Positions 1 to 8,045 of a stretch of 64,000 bases of DNA are shown piece by piece (positions within the stretch are counted from its first letter, which is position 1; every line of letters starts with the position of its first letter). The notes beneath the pieces were generated by a model. The model was not told the origin of the DNA and did not search any database. It saw nothing but the letters and a program-made list of their open reading frames with translations. This DNA comes from CANIGN01 sp041391385 (GTDB lineage: Bacteria; Bdellovibrionota; UBA2428). The stretch lies in the NCBI GenBank assembly GCA_041391385.1, contig JAWKOD010000005.1, forward strand, positions 248,001 through 312,000, read 5' to 3'. The position numbers and the translations under genes were made by a program.

Positions 1-1
1 T

Positions 2-319
2 AGTGAGCAGTTGGACTTTAGAAAGTTTCCAAAGGCATATCAAAAAAACATTATTGCGAGCATGCAATTTAATTTTAACACCTGTGGGAGTGAGGAAGCT
101 GAGCGCGGGCGTAGTTTAATGTGGGTCAATGGTGGAACTGTGCATGTTTGGGACCGAGCGGCGAGTGCTGATACGTGTTTGCAACTCCAGTTGCTGAATA
201 CTTACAGGCCTCAAAGGTCACATGATCCAAGTCAAGAAGAGGCAACTTTAAGGAACAATGCTCGACCTCAGTTTTTCGAACAAGACTCTTTAAGCTCTAT
301 TACCCAGGCAGATAGATAA
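2..319 (+). CDS. C-terminal end of an unrecognised protein (5' cut by window edge)
   Basis: The reading frame is open from the first bases of the window to a TAA at 317-319, so this is the 3' part of a gene that starts upstream. The first possible internal start is a TTG at 11, but nothing argues that it is used. The visible ~105 residues are polar, with two cysteines and several aromatic residues, and no membrane segment. I recognise no family. It is followed after about 60 bases by a membrane-protein gene on the same strand, so the two could be co-transcribed. Confidence 0.5.
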   Translation, partial: SEQLDFRKFPKAYQKNIIASMQFNFNTCGSEEAERGRSLMWVNGGTVHVWDRAASADTCLQLQLLNTYRPQRSHDPSQEEATLRNNARPQFFEQDSLSSITQADR

Positions 320-380
320 AAATAAAAGTTTTAATTGCCCGAGGCCTCGCGACTTAAAGAAAGCTTGTTAAGCTAAAGTC

Positions 381-1955
381 GTGGCAAAGTATAAGTGGCA
401 TTTATGGGGCTTTTGTTTCTTGGTTATTCTTAGCGTAGTTCTTCGCTATCCTCTTTGGAATAAACTTAATTACGCGGACCTTCATTGGTGGAGCGCCGAT
501 GTCCTTAATTTTTCTGGAAGTTGGTTTGAGGAAGGCTATTCATACTTGCGCGGTGTTTTGTATAATCAGCCGGCCACCGTTGAGTTTGCTGACACTTTGG
601 GAAGAAGTGCCTTTTATACATTTAATTTTGCTTTTATACTTCCCGTTTTTTGGATCTCAAAACTTATGAATGAGTTTCCAAACATACAAATGATTAACGG
701 CTTCAGCTTTTTGCTCCATGTTTCGTTTGCCTATTTAGCGGGCATGCTCGCTTATAACTTTATTAAGGATTCAAAAGAGAATCTAAGGCGTATGGCTTTC
801 TTAATGACGGCCTTTGCGACCCTTTTCTGTACTCAAGTTTTTTTGTTTTACTCAGTCACTTACTGGTCAGATTTATTAGTTATGCCACTTATTTGCGGTA
901 TCTTTCTTATAGATCAGTACATCCATGTAAAAGATAAATCTTTAAAGCTTCTTTACTGGCAACAGCTCATCGTCTTTTTGGCTTGTTTGGCAGATCCTTA
1001 TGGGATTATTTTTTCATGTACCTTAGCTGCTTATTACCTCGTTAAGAAGGATTTTAAAAGATCAGCCTATCTAGGAGTTCCTATTCTTATTGCCTTAATG
1101 ATTGATGTTAACTATGTGTCGAAGATTGGGAATTGGGCCCTGATCAAGGGACAAGTGCTATCGGAACTCGGAGTGACTTTGACTCCAGATTTAACATTAG
1201 GGAGTTTCTTTTCTGGAATATTTGTTAAACATTTGGGCTTTTATGCGTTAGGTTTTTTGCTTTCATTTGGTATTGCCGAGGCCTTGCATAGGAGGAAGTT
1301 GTTTTTATCTAAAAATTTAATTTTACTTTTTGTACCACCTATTCTTTATGCTTTTGTGTTTGCAAACAAAAGCTTGAGTAGTAGTTTTTCGGCACTAAAA
1401 TTTTACTTGCCCGTTTTTGTTTGTTTTTTTGGAATACTTCCAGCTTTTTTGTTTTTGCAATCTAGTGAGATGCCTAAGAAAAAGAAAAGAGAGAAGACTT
1501 TGTTTGCTTCTTTGTCTTTTTTGCCTGTAGTTTTGGTTGCCACAGTCTTTGCGTTTTCCTACCCACAACTTTTATCTGAAAATGTGAAAGATCTTGATAT
1601 GGTAAAACGTCTTCAGTGGATAAGGGAGATTACGCGTCCCGAGCAGGTTATTTTCTCAAATCAAATAGCTCTGAACTACTATCCTCCGCAGGGAATGTAT
1701 TATTTGCGTAAGCCAATTTGGCGTTTTGGAGGAGCAACGGGATTAAAAACATGGAAATTTGTATTTAAAGAGGCTGTGGATTATCCCTTGCTTTGGCTTG
1801 AGAAAAAAAGTGTAAATAGCGCAGACTGTATTCGTCTTTATAGGGAAAATGCGGCACAAGATGTGGCTTCTTATGAAGATATTGACGCGTATTTGTTTCC
1901 AAGTGTCTCAGCGTTCTTGTCCATACCAGCGGATAAAATTGAGAAATGTTTGTAA
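381..1955 (+). CDS. Polytopic membrane protein, glycosyltransferase (GT-C)-like
   Basis: A 524-residue integral membrane protein starting at GTG 381. It has one membrane segment near residues 8-25, then a long Trp/Asp-rich loop, then roughly eight to ten further hydrophobic segments, and a soluble C-terminal domain of about 120 residues. This layout (TM1, large acidic outer loop, many TMs, C-terminal globular domain) is that of GT-C enzymes, which use polyprenyl-phosphate sugars on the outer face of the inner membrane. I see no diagnostic motif, so the substrate is unknown and another class of polytopic enzyme is possible. A hairpin follows its stop. Confidence 0.6.
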   Translation: MAKYKWHLWGFCFLVILSVVLRYPLWNKLNYADLHWWSADVLNFSGSWFEEGYSYLRGVLYNQPATVEFADTLGRSAFYTFNFAFILPVFWISKLMNEFPNIQMINGFSFLLHVSFAYLAGMLAYNFIKDSKENLRRMAFLMTAFATLFCTQVFLFYSVTYWSDLLVMPLICGIFLIDQYIHVKDKSLKLLYWQQLIVFLACLADPYGIIFSCTLAAYYLVKKDFKRSAYLGVPILIALMIDVNYVSKIGNWALIKGQVLSELGVTLTPDLTLGSFFSGIFVKHLGFYALGFLLSFGIAEALHRRKLFLSKNLILLFVPPILYAFVFANKSLSSSFSALKFYLPVFVCFFGILPAFLFLQSSEMPKKKKREKTLFASLSFLPVVLVATVFAFSYPQLLSENVKDLDMVKRLQWIREITRPEQVIFSNQIALNYYPPQGMYYLRKPIWRFGGATGLKTWKFVFKEAVDYPLLWLEKKSVNSADCIRLYRENAAQDVASYEDIDAYLFPSVSAFLSIPADKIEKCL

Positions 1956-1960
1956 GCAAT

Positions 1961-1991
1961 GGCAGCTCGGAGTTTAAATCTCCACGCTGCC
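1961..1991. terminator. Hairpin between convergent genes, possible bidirectional terminator
   Basis: GGCAGC at 1961-1966 pairs with GCTGCC at 1986-1991, and an inner GGAG/CTCC pair extends the stem around an AT-rich loop. It lies just after the stop of the plus-strand membrane protein and before the end of the minus-strand gene at 2031. There is no clear T-run on either side, so a classic Rho-independent function is only a guess. Confidence 0.35.
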
Positions 1992-2030
1992 TATAACGGG
2001 AAAAAATATGTTAAGAGCGGGGGGACAACT

Positions 2031-2552
2031 TTATTCTTTACTCACAGAAACTTCTAAATTCTCTAAATAGACGTTTGTAGAATCTGTTACTTTAATCGTG
2101 ATCAAAACATTTTGCTCTTTGACAACACCTTCAGCATCTAAGTTATTTCTTGTGCCTTTAGCAAAGATGTAGAATCCTGCACTTGAGTTATTCGCGTTGA
2201 CCCATTTGCCCTCTACGCTTGCAACGCTGTTTAAGCCTTCGGTTCCAACCTTGTGAATAGGTAGTGGGTTATCGTCGCTTTCGTCTGACTCAGAAGAAAT
2301 AATAATATCACTCAAGGGGTTGGATGCGCTTCCGTTAGCAATAATGGCTACTTTGAGTGTTGCTGTTAAGGGTTCTTCGGCTGTATCTGGATCGCTTTTT
2401 TGAGTTTCAAGAAGTTGTTCAACTTTAAACAACTGGTCAACGCTTGCGGCTCCAAGGTCGCGTTCTTCAGTTGTTTGGGTGATCTTAGTCTCGTCAGATT
2501 TAAGCAATGGACAAAGAGTTAAAAGGGATAGGATTAAGAGGGTTTTTTTCAT
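2031..2552 (-). CDS. Exported protein of unknown function, 173 aa
   Basis: The protein opens with a clear Sec signal peptide (MKKTLLILSLLTLCPLLKS, residues 1-19) and should be exported to the periplasm or beyond. A strong ribosome site (AAGGAG) precedes the ATG at 2552. The mature part is acidic, with an SSESDESDD stretch near the middle and a C-terminal half of alternating polar and hydrophobic residues that suggests beta strands. I recognise no domain. It is downstream of a lipoprotein esterase on the same strand, about 125 bases away, so co-transcription is possible. Confidence 0.7.
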   Translation of the reverse strand: MKKTLLILSLLTLCPLLKSDETKITQTTEERDLGAASVDQLFKVEQLLETQKSDPDTAEEPLTATLKVAIIANGSASNPLSDIIISSESDESDDNPLPIHKVGTEGLNSVASVEGKWVNANNSSAGFYIFAKGTRNNLDAEGVVKEQNVLITIKVTDSTNVYLENLEVSVSKE

Positions 2553-2677
2553 TAGGTTCTCCTTTCAAAGAAAAGCCGTGGCTAGAAATAGCACGACGCA
2601 TTCTTTCTTGGAAGCGCCTCGTTATATACAGGCTCCTTACACGGTTTCTTGTGATGTTCCGCTAAGTGGGCTGTGGA

Positions 2678-3730
2678 TTAGTCTTTGTTGTAGTGAAGTA
2701 CGAAACGTGCAACGCCTTTGCGTATTTCGTTGCCGATTTCATTGTCATCTTTTAGGTGTAATGTGTGCGGTACTTTTTTTTCTTTGGGGTAACTAAAGAC
2801 TCTTACATCAAAAAAACTATCTGTTAAAAAGCCCCGGGTTTCCTCCCAGTCAGTGGCGCTATCTGATTGGCTATAGTCAAGGCTTACCGGAAGCGGGTGT
2901 AGGTCAAAGCGTCGTTTACTTTCCTTTAGTATTTTAGAAAGCGTGTGTAGGTTTTTTCCTACATAAACAGGAAAGTATTGGTTGTATTTTTTAGGCTCTT
3001 TCATCATTTCAACTATGTCAGGATCATTTTTGATTTTTGAAATAAGCCAAAATGGAACGGAGTCAGCAAAGAGTAGGGTAATATTGGCCTTTAGTGGAAC
3101 AAAACTTTCTGCAGGTTGAATGGCTGGTGAAAGGAGAAGGAGGGAGTTAAGTCGAGCGACTTTATTTTTGTCTTGATACTCTGTATAGCGATTTAGGGTA
3201 AAGTCAGTAGCGAGTGCACCTCCAAGTGAAAAGCCGATGAGAGAAAAGTTAGAAAAGCATTTTGAGAGGCTTAGTGCATGGTAGTCTACGCTATTCTGCC
3301 AAGCTTCAACACTTCCGGCATTCGCGACTTTTACAGTGGCACCAAACCCAGTAATGAGTGGGGCCAGGACAGTCATCCCCAGCTTATTGAACTCTATGGC
3401 CAGCTTTCTGAGCGCGTCGGGTGAGCTGAGAATTCCATGCAAAAGCAAAACAGCACCTCCATCTAGATTGCCCCTAAGGAGGTAACTTTTGTTTTCTGGA
3501 GATATTTGATGGAAATATTGAGGGTCCGTTTTTGCGTAGGCAGTTTCTAGGTTTTGAGTTCTTATTTGCATGTCTTGATCTATGAGGCCAAGACACTTCT
3601 GAAACATTGCTTCTCGTGCGTTAGTTTCGTTATTTTTATTTGAAGACTTACAGCTAGAGAGCAATAATACTGCGAGTGCGAATATTTTGGCATTGTTGTT
3701 TCGCAGTCGCTTAGTTTGAGATTTTTGCAC
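2678..3730 (-). CDS. Alpha/beta-hydrolase lipoprotein (carboxylesterase/lipase-like)
   Basis: A 350-residue serine hydrolase predicted to be lipid-anchored: hydrophobic segment at residues 15-24 followed by a lipobox, LLSSC with Cys27. The hydrolase signature is plain: the oxyanion-hole HG near residue 98 (LLLHGILSS) and the nucleophile elbow GFSLGG with Ser168. A C-terminal VPHTLH supplies the likely catalytic His. Esterases of the monoglyceride-lipase/carboxylesterase type share this arrangement, acting on short or medium acyl esters. The acid residue is not assigned and the substrate is unknown. It is transcribed away from the TadG-like gene at 3936. Confidence 0.8.
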   Translation of the reverse strand: MQKSQTKRLRNNNAKIFALAVLLLSSCKSSNKNNETNAREAMFQKCLGLIDQDMQIRTQNLETAYAKTDPQYFHQISPENKSYLLRGNLDGGAVLLLHGILSSPDALRKLAIEFNKLGMTVLAPLITGFGATVKVANAGSVEAWQNSVDYHALSLSKCFSNFSLIGFSLGGALATDFTLNRYTEYQDKNKVARLNSLLLLSPAIQPAESFVPLKANITLLFADSVPFWLISKIKNDPDIVEMMKEPKKYNQYFPVYVGKNLHTLSKILKESKRRFDLHPLPVSLDYSQSDSATDWEETRGFLTDSFFDVRVFSYPKEKKVPHTLHLKDDNEIGNEIRKGVARFVLHYNKD

Positions 3731-3897
3731 CTGGACCTTAACTAACAGAGCTTTGAGGCTGAGAAATCCCTCGTTTTTACGTGAAAGAATATTTTAGAGT
3801 TTGAGCCTTTTGCGTCCGGCCTATTTGGGGGCAGTTGAGGGTGTTCCGTGGTTGTTCGCTTCTTAACGCTTTCTTAACATGAGTTGGATTATTAAAT

Positions 3898-3918
3898 AGA
3901 GGGCTCAAGAAGCCCTCT
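3898..3918 (+). promoter_or_regulatory. Perfect 8-bp hairpin in the leader of the TadG-like gene
   Basis: AGAGGGCT at 3898-3905 and AGCCCTCT at 3911-3918 form a perfect stem around the loop CAAGA, 17 bases before the GTG at 3936. It is not followed by a T-run, so it is not an obvious terminator for anything. It may protect the mRNA 5' end or gate ribosome access to the adjacent AGAGGG ribosome site; both are guesses. Confidence 0.3.
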
Positions 3919-3935
3919 AAAGAGTCGAAAAGAGG

Positions 3936-5585
3936 GTGATGGTATACGGGCCGAAGAATCCTCGTGGAGGACAGATGTTAGTGGTTGTTATGATGATGAT
4001 AACAACTGTTATTATCATGTTCGGCATGACGGTTTCGGTGGGCCATCTAGTTCAAAGTAAAATCAATCTTCAAAATTCAGTCGATTTAGCTTCTATGAGT
4101 GCTGCCTCTTATCAGGCGCGACATTTAAATGCCCTTTCAGTCGCTAACTATCGCATTCGTTCTGTTTTGAAATTTTTTCTATTGGATTCTTATGTCACTC
4201 AAGCACGTTTTAATAATAAATTTTACACTGATGTCTTGAGTGGTGGGAGCGGAACGGTTTCTGATCCCATTGGTACTTTTTCGGTTTGCGAGCAAGCCAA
4301 AAACTTTGATCCAGTAGGTGCAATTGGTGAAGGGGGACGTGGCGTTGATTCAAGTACGAACGTTTGTCGCAATTTTTTAGGCGATGGGCAATCTAAGATA
4401 ATAACCCCACTTATTGCGTCGCCTTTTCCAGGCTTTAACCCGATTTATATATTTATTAACATTACACTTTTGCAGATTGCAGCGGAGTTCGAAAAAAGTT
4501 GCACTGAATGGCAAGGCCAAAATAAAGTTTGGGTTGATTGGGCTGTAAGTCGTGCGGCTGCTGATACGGCTCAACAAGCAGATCAGGTTACTAAGGTAAT
4601 AAATTCTTTTAAATCGGATATGGCCGCTTCAGGTGACTCTGTCATGTTAGGGTCCGCTGGTCGTGCGGCTCAGTCAGCGGTTGCTACTTTTCAATCAAAC
4701 TTAGTGGGATCCATTTCTGCAAGTGGGAGTGATTTAAATTCACTTCTTTATTTAAATAGTGGGAGTGATCGTTATTTGGAGATGAGTGAGCTTCAGGAGT
4801 CCCAAAAAGCTTTTGGCTTATCTTATGTTGAACCTCGCTGGAATTCAGGTTGTGAGATTATAAACAATGCAGGCGGTGCAAATGCGACCGCGCGTTCAAT
4901 GGTCCAGGGCTTTTCTAAGCGTCCACCAGAGTCAGGTGGTAAAACTATAGCAGTTGGCTTAGTTGCAAACGCAGATGCCCCCGCAATTCTTTTTTGGCCT
5001 CAGGGAATTGAACCAGCCATGGTTGCTATAGCGGCCGCAAAGCCATTCGGTAGTCGTGTGGGTCCGCCCGCTAGTTTCTTTGCAGCAGAAGGTGGAAATG
5101 GTTGGGGGAACGTGAGTACTTTTGCTGGAGATCGCGCTGGAGATCTCTCTCAGGGTGGTTTTGGACATAAGGAAATACTCCGTTATGCTTTTGCACAGCT
5201 ACCCGCTCCGGGGAGTGGTGTGGCCTCAAGTCGACCTAAAGATGAACTTGCGATTGTTGCTTATGCGCCAACAATTTTTGATAGCATGTATTACAGTATA
5301 TTCCCTCCCGGGACTCCTTTTGCGCCAACAGATGTCATTCCAAATTTAACAATTAATTCTCCTTTGCAAGATAGGGGTGGGTCTTTGCCCGATCCTTATT
5401 CTTGGTCGATGCCACCACTTGGTGAATTTTATAAGCCGAGTGCAATGAATTCTGCTTGGTCTCCTGATACAGAGCCTAGAAGTGGCTATCAAATTAAAAT
5501 GATTTCGATTGATGAACTCTGTAATATCTCCACCGCACCTAGGTTGGGAAGTTTTTGTGCAAAAGAAGGAACCCGTTTGTTATGA
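3936..5585 (+). CDS. TadE/TadG-like Flp pilus assembly protein, 549 aa
   Basis: The N-terminus (RGGQMLVVVMMMITTVIIMFG) is the pattern of TadE/G-type pseudopilin-like proteins: a short basic stretch, Gly-Gln, then one membrane helix (residues ~12-32). The ~510 residues that follow are Gly/Ser/Ala-rich and presumably periplasmic. Family members help assemble or anchor Flp/Tad pili. Start: GTG 3936 or ATG 3939; the run AGAGGG just upstream serves as ribosome site. Its stop overlaps the next gene, an FHA-GGDEF protein, in an ATGA, so the two are translationally coupled. No other Tad genes lie nearby, which makes the assignment a class call only. Confidence 0.6.
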   Translation: MMVYGPKNPRGGQMLVVVMMMITTVIIMFGMTVSVGHLVQSKINLQNSVDLASMSAASYQARHLNALSVANYRIRSVLKFFLLDSYVTQARFNNKFYTDVLSGGSGTVSDPIGTFSVCEQAKNFDPVGAIGEGGRGVDSSTNVCRNFLGDGQSKIITPLIASPFPGFNPIYIFINITLLQIAAEFEKSCTEWQGQNKVWVDWAVSRAAADTAQQADQVTKVINSFKSDMAASGDSVMLGSAGRAAQSAVATFQSNLVGSISASGSDLNSLLYLNSGSDRYLEMSELQESQKAFGLSYVEPRWNSGCEIINNAGGANATARSMVQGFSKRPPESGGKTIAVGLVANADAPAILFWPQGIEPAMVAIAAAKPFGSRVGPPASFFAAEGGNGWGNVSTFAGDRAGDLSQGGFGHKEILRYAFAQLPAPGSGVASSRPKDELAIVAYAPTIFDSMYYSIFPPGTPFAPTDVIPNLTINSPLQDRGGSLPDPYSWSMPPLGEFYKPSAMNSAWSPDTEPRSGYQIKMISIDELCNISTAPRLGSFCAKEGTRLL

Positions 5586-6532
5586 GCGCTCTTAAAAAAC
5601 CCAAAAAAATTAGCGAAAATGAAAACACCAGTACCCGCACGGCTTTAGCCGAGCCAGGTGACTCGATGATTGAGGATCTTTTGAATGAATCAAAAAAATT
5701 AGACCCTGCCCTTGTGGTGATACAAGGTGACCAGTTGGGCCAAGTCTTTCATTTGAAGAAAGAGGGCACTACAACGCTTGGGCGGCACCCTGATTGCGAT
5801 ATTATTGTTAAGCAACGTGCAGTGAGCAGTATTCATGCAGAGTTTCGCATTACGGATACAAGTGAGGTGACGCTTAACGATTTGGGAAGCACAAATGGAA
5901 CAATATTAAATAATAATAAGATCGATAGGCCAGTCATTTTAAGAGGTGGGGACCTTATTAAAATTGGCACACAAGTTTTAAAATATTTTGATAAAAAAGC
6001 AGATACAAAACTTTTAGAAAAACTTGGGCATCAAAGTAAAACGGATTCACTTACAGGCGTTTGGAACAAGGGACATTTGATGCAAGCTTTGAATTCTGGA
6101 TTTGATATCGCTCGTAGGGGTTATCCATTGAGTGTTATCTTGTTTGATATTGATCATTTTAAAAAAATTAATGATAGCTATGGGCATTTGGCAGGAGATT
6201 ATGTTCTCAAGGAATTGTGTAAAATGCTTAAGGAAACAGTTTTAAGAACGGAAGATGTTTTCGGTCGATTCGGAGGAGAAGAGTTTATGCTCATACTCCC
6301 AGATAGTCCTCTTAAAGTTGGCCTTTCAATTGCTGAACGGCTTCGGCAGGGAATTGAAAAGCATCCCTTTATTCATGAGTCACGTCCAATCAAAGTGACT
6401 TCTTCGTTCGGTGTAGAAGAATGGAACGAGAAACATAAGCTCCCAGAAGATATTCTAGAAGCTTGTGACAAGGCGCTTTACAAGGCAAAAAGCGAAGGTA
6501 GAAACTGCGTTTGTACTTTGGCTCTGACCTAG
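5582..6532 (+). CDS. FHA-GGDEF diguanylate cyclase
   Basis: Makes the second messenger cyclic di-GMP from two GTP. Residues ~42-140 are an FHA phosphothreonine-binding domain (LGRHPDCDI, SSIHAEF and LGSTNGT are visible). Residues ~150-312 are a GGDEF domain with an intact active site GGEEF at 231-235. RTED at 222-225 is a product-inhibition I-site (RxxD exactly five residues upstream), so the enzyme is probably feedback-inhibited. There is no membrane segment. I chose ATG 5582 because it gives a 4-base ATGA overlap with the upstream TadG-like gene; a GTG at 5555 would need a 31-base overlap. Coupling suggests c-di-GMP output tied to a surface structure and gated by a Thr kinase; the last part is inference. 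Confidence 0.88.
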   Translation: MSALKKPKKISENENTSTRTALAEPGDSMIEDLLNESKKLDPALVVIQGDQLGQVFHLKKEGTTTLGRHPDCDIIVKQRAVSSIHAEFRITDTSEVTLNDLGSTNGTILNNNKIDRPVILRGGDLIKIGTQVLKYFDKKADTKLLEKLGHQSKTDSLTGVWNKGHLMQALNSGFDIARRGYPLSVILFDIDHFKKINDSYGHLAGDYVLKELCKMLKETVLRTEDVFGRFGGEEFMLILPDSPLKVGLSIAERLRQGIEKHPFIHESRPIKVTSSFGVEEWNEKHKLPEDILEACDKALYKAKSEGRNCVCTLALT

Positions 6533-6601
6533 TGAGGCAAGTCTTAAAAATTTCTATTTGCGGCATTGCCCCAAGCACATTAAATGGGCGAATTTGGACT
6601 C

Positions 6602-7264
6602 ATGAAATTAGCTTGCCTAAAGTCGCTGCTTTTTTTGAGTGTTCTCTGTTTCGCTCATTCGTCTGAGGAGGGTTATCCTCCCGAATGGTGGGCTCCAGTT
6701 GATCCCACAGATGCCCCTTCGTGGGAGATTCTTCCTCAGGACGCAGGACCAGGTGAGGTTATTCTTTCGAAAAGAACAGAGCTTGGAATTTTTTCTAATT
6801 TTGCAGCCACAGAATTTTTGTTTGAAGATTTTACCTATGCAAGCGTTGAGGGGTTTTGGCAGATGATGAAATATCCAGATTCGCTTTTGAGGAAAGATCC
6901 CCGTAAAAATCCGAAGTATGAATGGGATTATTCTCGTTTAGAAGTGGCTGCTCTTTCGGGCTTTGTGGCAAAAGATGCGGGTAACGCCGGCTCTAGAGTG
7001 ATGACTGATCTTGATATCAATTGGGTTTCTTATAAGGGTAAGAAAATGCCTTACCGCACAAGTGAAAAAGGCGAGCACTATGATCTTATTCGAAAGGCAA
7101 TGAGGGCCAAGTTAGATCAGCACGAAGAAATTAAAAATCTACTTATAAAAACGGGTGATTTAGTTTTGCGTCCCGATCACGATCAGGGCGCGAATCCTCC
7201 ACCTGCTTGGGAATACTTTAAAATATGGATGGAGTTTCGTTCAGAGCTCTTAGCGACTCATTAA
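6602..7264 (+). CDS. Exported NADAR (YbiA-like) domain protein
   Basis: Residues 1-19 (from ATG 6602) look like a Sec signal peptide; an upstream in-frame ATG at 6584 would add six residues but has no ribosome site. The mature part matches the NADAR/YbiA pattern: FSNFA at 64-68, YASVEGFWQMMK at 79-90 (family: SVEHYFQAQK) and a C-terminal LIKTGDLVLRPDHD...W..KIWMEFRSELL (family: LLATGD..L.E.SP.D..WG...LGK.LMEVR). Known NADAR proteins remove ADP-ribose from guanine or process riboflavin intermediates in the cytoplasm, so an exported member is unusual. The substrate is unknown. It converges with the next gene, overlapping by 4 bases. Confidence 0.65.
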   Translation: MKLACLKSLLFLSVLCFAHSSEEGYPPEWWAPVDPTDAPSWEILPQDAGPGEVILSKRTELGIFSNFAATEFLFEDFTYASVEGFWQMMKYPDSLLRKDPRKNPKYEWDYSRLEVAALSGFVAKDAGNAGSRVMTDLDINWVSYKGKKMPYRTSEKGEHYDLIRKAMRAKLDQHEEIKNLLIKTGDLVLRPDHDQGANPPPAWEYFKIWMEFRSELLATH

Positions 7265-7641
7265 TGAGAGAATAGTAGGCATAGTAATCCGAGAGCTGCC
7301 GGTAGGGCTTGTATAACAAAAATACGAGGTCCCACTTTGGGTCCTGTTGTTAGCGATCCATAAATTCCTGCAAGTAATACACTTGCTAAGAAGAAAAGTT
7401 GAAAGCTTAATCGGATGTCTGCAGAGTTAAAGAAGTAGCTTGCAATCAGCCCCATAGATAAAAAACCGTTGTAGAGGCCTTGATTAGCAGCAAGTGTAGC
7501 GGAGGTTTTTGCATCTTCTTGAGTGTGACCAAAAACCTTGAGTCCTAAAGGTTTTGTCCAGAAAAACATTTCAAGAGCTAAAACGTAGATGTGAATGAGT
7601 GCAACAAGGCCAACGAGGATTTGCGAAGTTGTGTGTAACAT
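7261..7641 (-). CDS. DUF1304 family membrane protein
   Basis: A 126-residue protein of four predicted membrane helices (about residues 5-27, 50-68, 76-93 and 104-123). The pattern HIYVLALEMFFWTKPLG near the N-terminus and the NQGLYNGFL motif in the middle are typical of the DUF1304 family, whose members are small inner-membrane proteins of unknown biochemical role. Length agrees with the family. It lies 11 bases downstream of the Cys-rich exported protein gene and queH fusion on the same strand, so the three may form an operon. Confidence 0.75.
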   Translation of the reverse strand: MLHTTSQILVGLVALIHIYVLALEMFFWTKPLGLKVFGHTQEDAKTSATLAANQGLYNGFLSMGLIASYFFNSADIRLSFQLFFLASVLLAGIYGSLTTGPKVGPRIFVIQALPAALGLLCLLFSH

Positions 7642-7652
7642 TTTTTTTATTC

Positions 7653-8045
7653 CTATTTCTTAATTGAACTTGAGGAGCTTGAAGAAGAGCCTTGAAGCGT
7701 TACGGGGGCCGGATTGAGGCAATCTTCAGGGCAGTTGCACTTGTCTTCCCACTGGGTATCACAGATGTTGTTTCCGCAGGGGGCGCATATTCCAGCAAAG
7801 CCAACGAGGCCTGTTCTTTCACATGCTTCTTTGTCAATAATGATGATATTGTCCTTGCAGCAAAATTTAGGGTCAGAGTAACCGGGTCCAACTATAGGAG
7901 GTGCTACTCCAGAGGGTGTGCAGATTTTGGCAACCGGTGCAGTTGTTTTTTTAAGTGGAGTTTTTTTTGTCTGAGGAGGGCTTTCAGCAAGAGCGAAGCT
8001 TGAAAGGAGAAGCAGGTTTAGAGCAAAAGAATATTTTTTAATCAC
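7653..8045 (-). CDS. Exported Cys-rich protein with poly-Ser tail
   Basis: A signal peptide (residues 1-20, ending ALA-ES) is followed by a Lys/Thr/Pro linker and then a Cys-rich module of about 60 residues. The module includes CGNNICDTQWEDKCNCPEDC, which resembles the CGNGxCExGEDxxxCPxDC motif common in secreted proteins of myxobacteria and relatives, probably held by disulfides or binding a metal. The protein ends in a run of eight serines and SIKK. It overlaps the queH fusion gene by 8 bases. No enzymatic function can be assigned. Confidence 0.7.
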   Translation of the reverse strand: MIKKYSFALNLLLLSSFALAESPPQTKKTPLKKTTAPVAKICTPSGVAPPIVGPGYSDPKFCCKDNIIIIDKEACERTGLVGFAGICAPCGNNICDTQWEDKCNCPEDCLNPAPVTLQGSSSSSSSSIKK

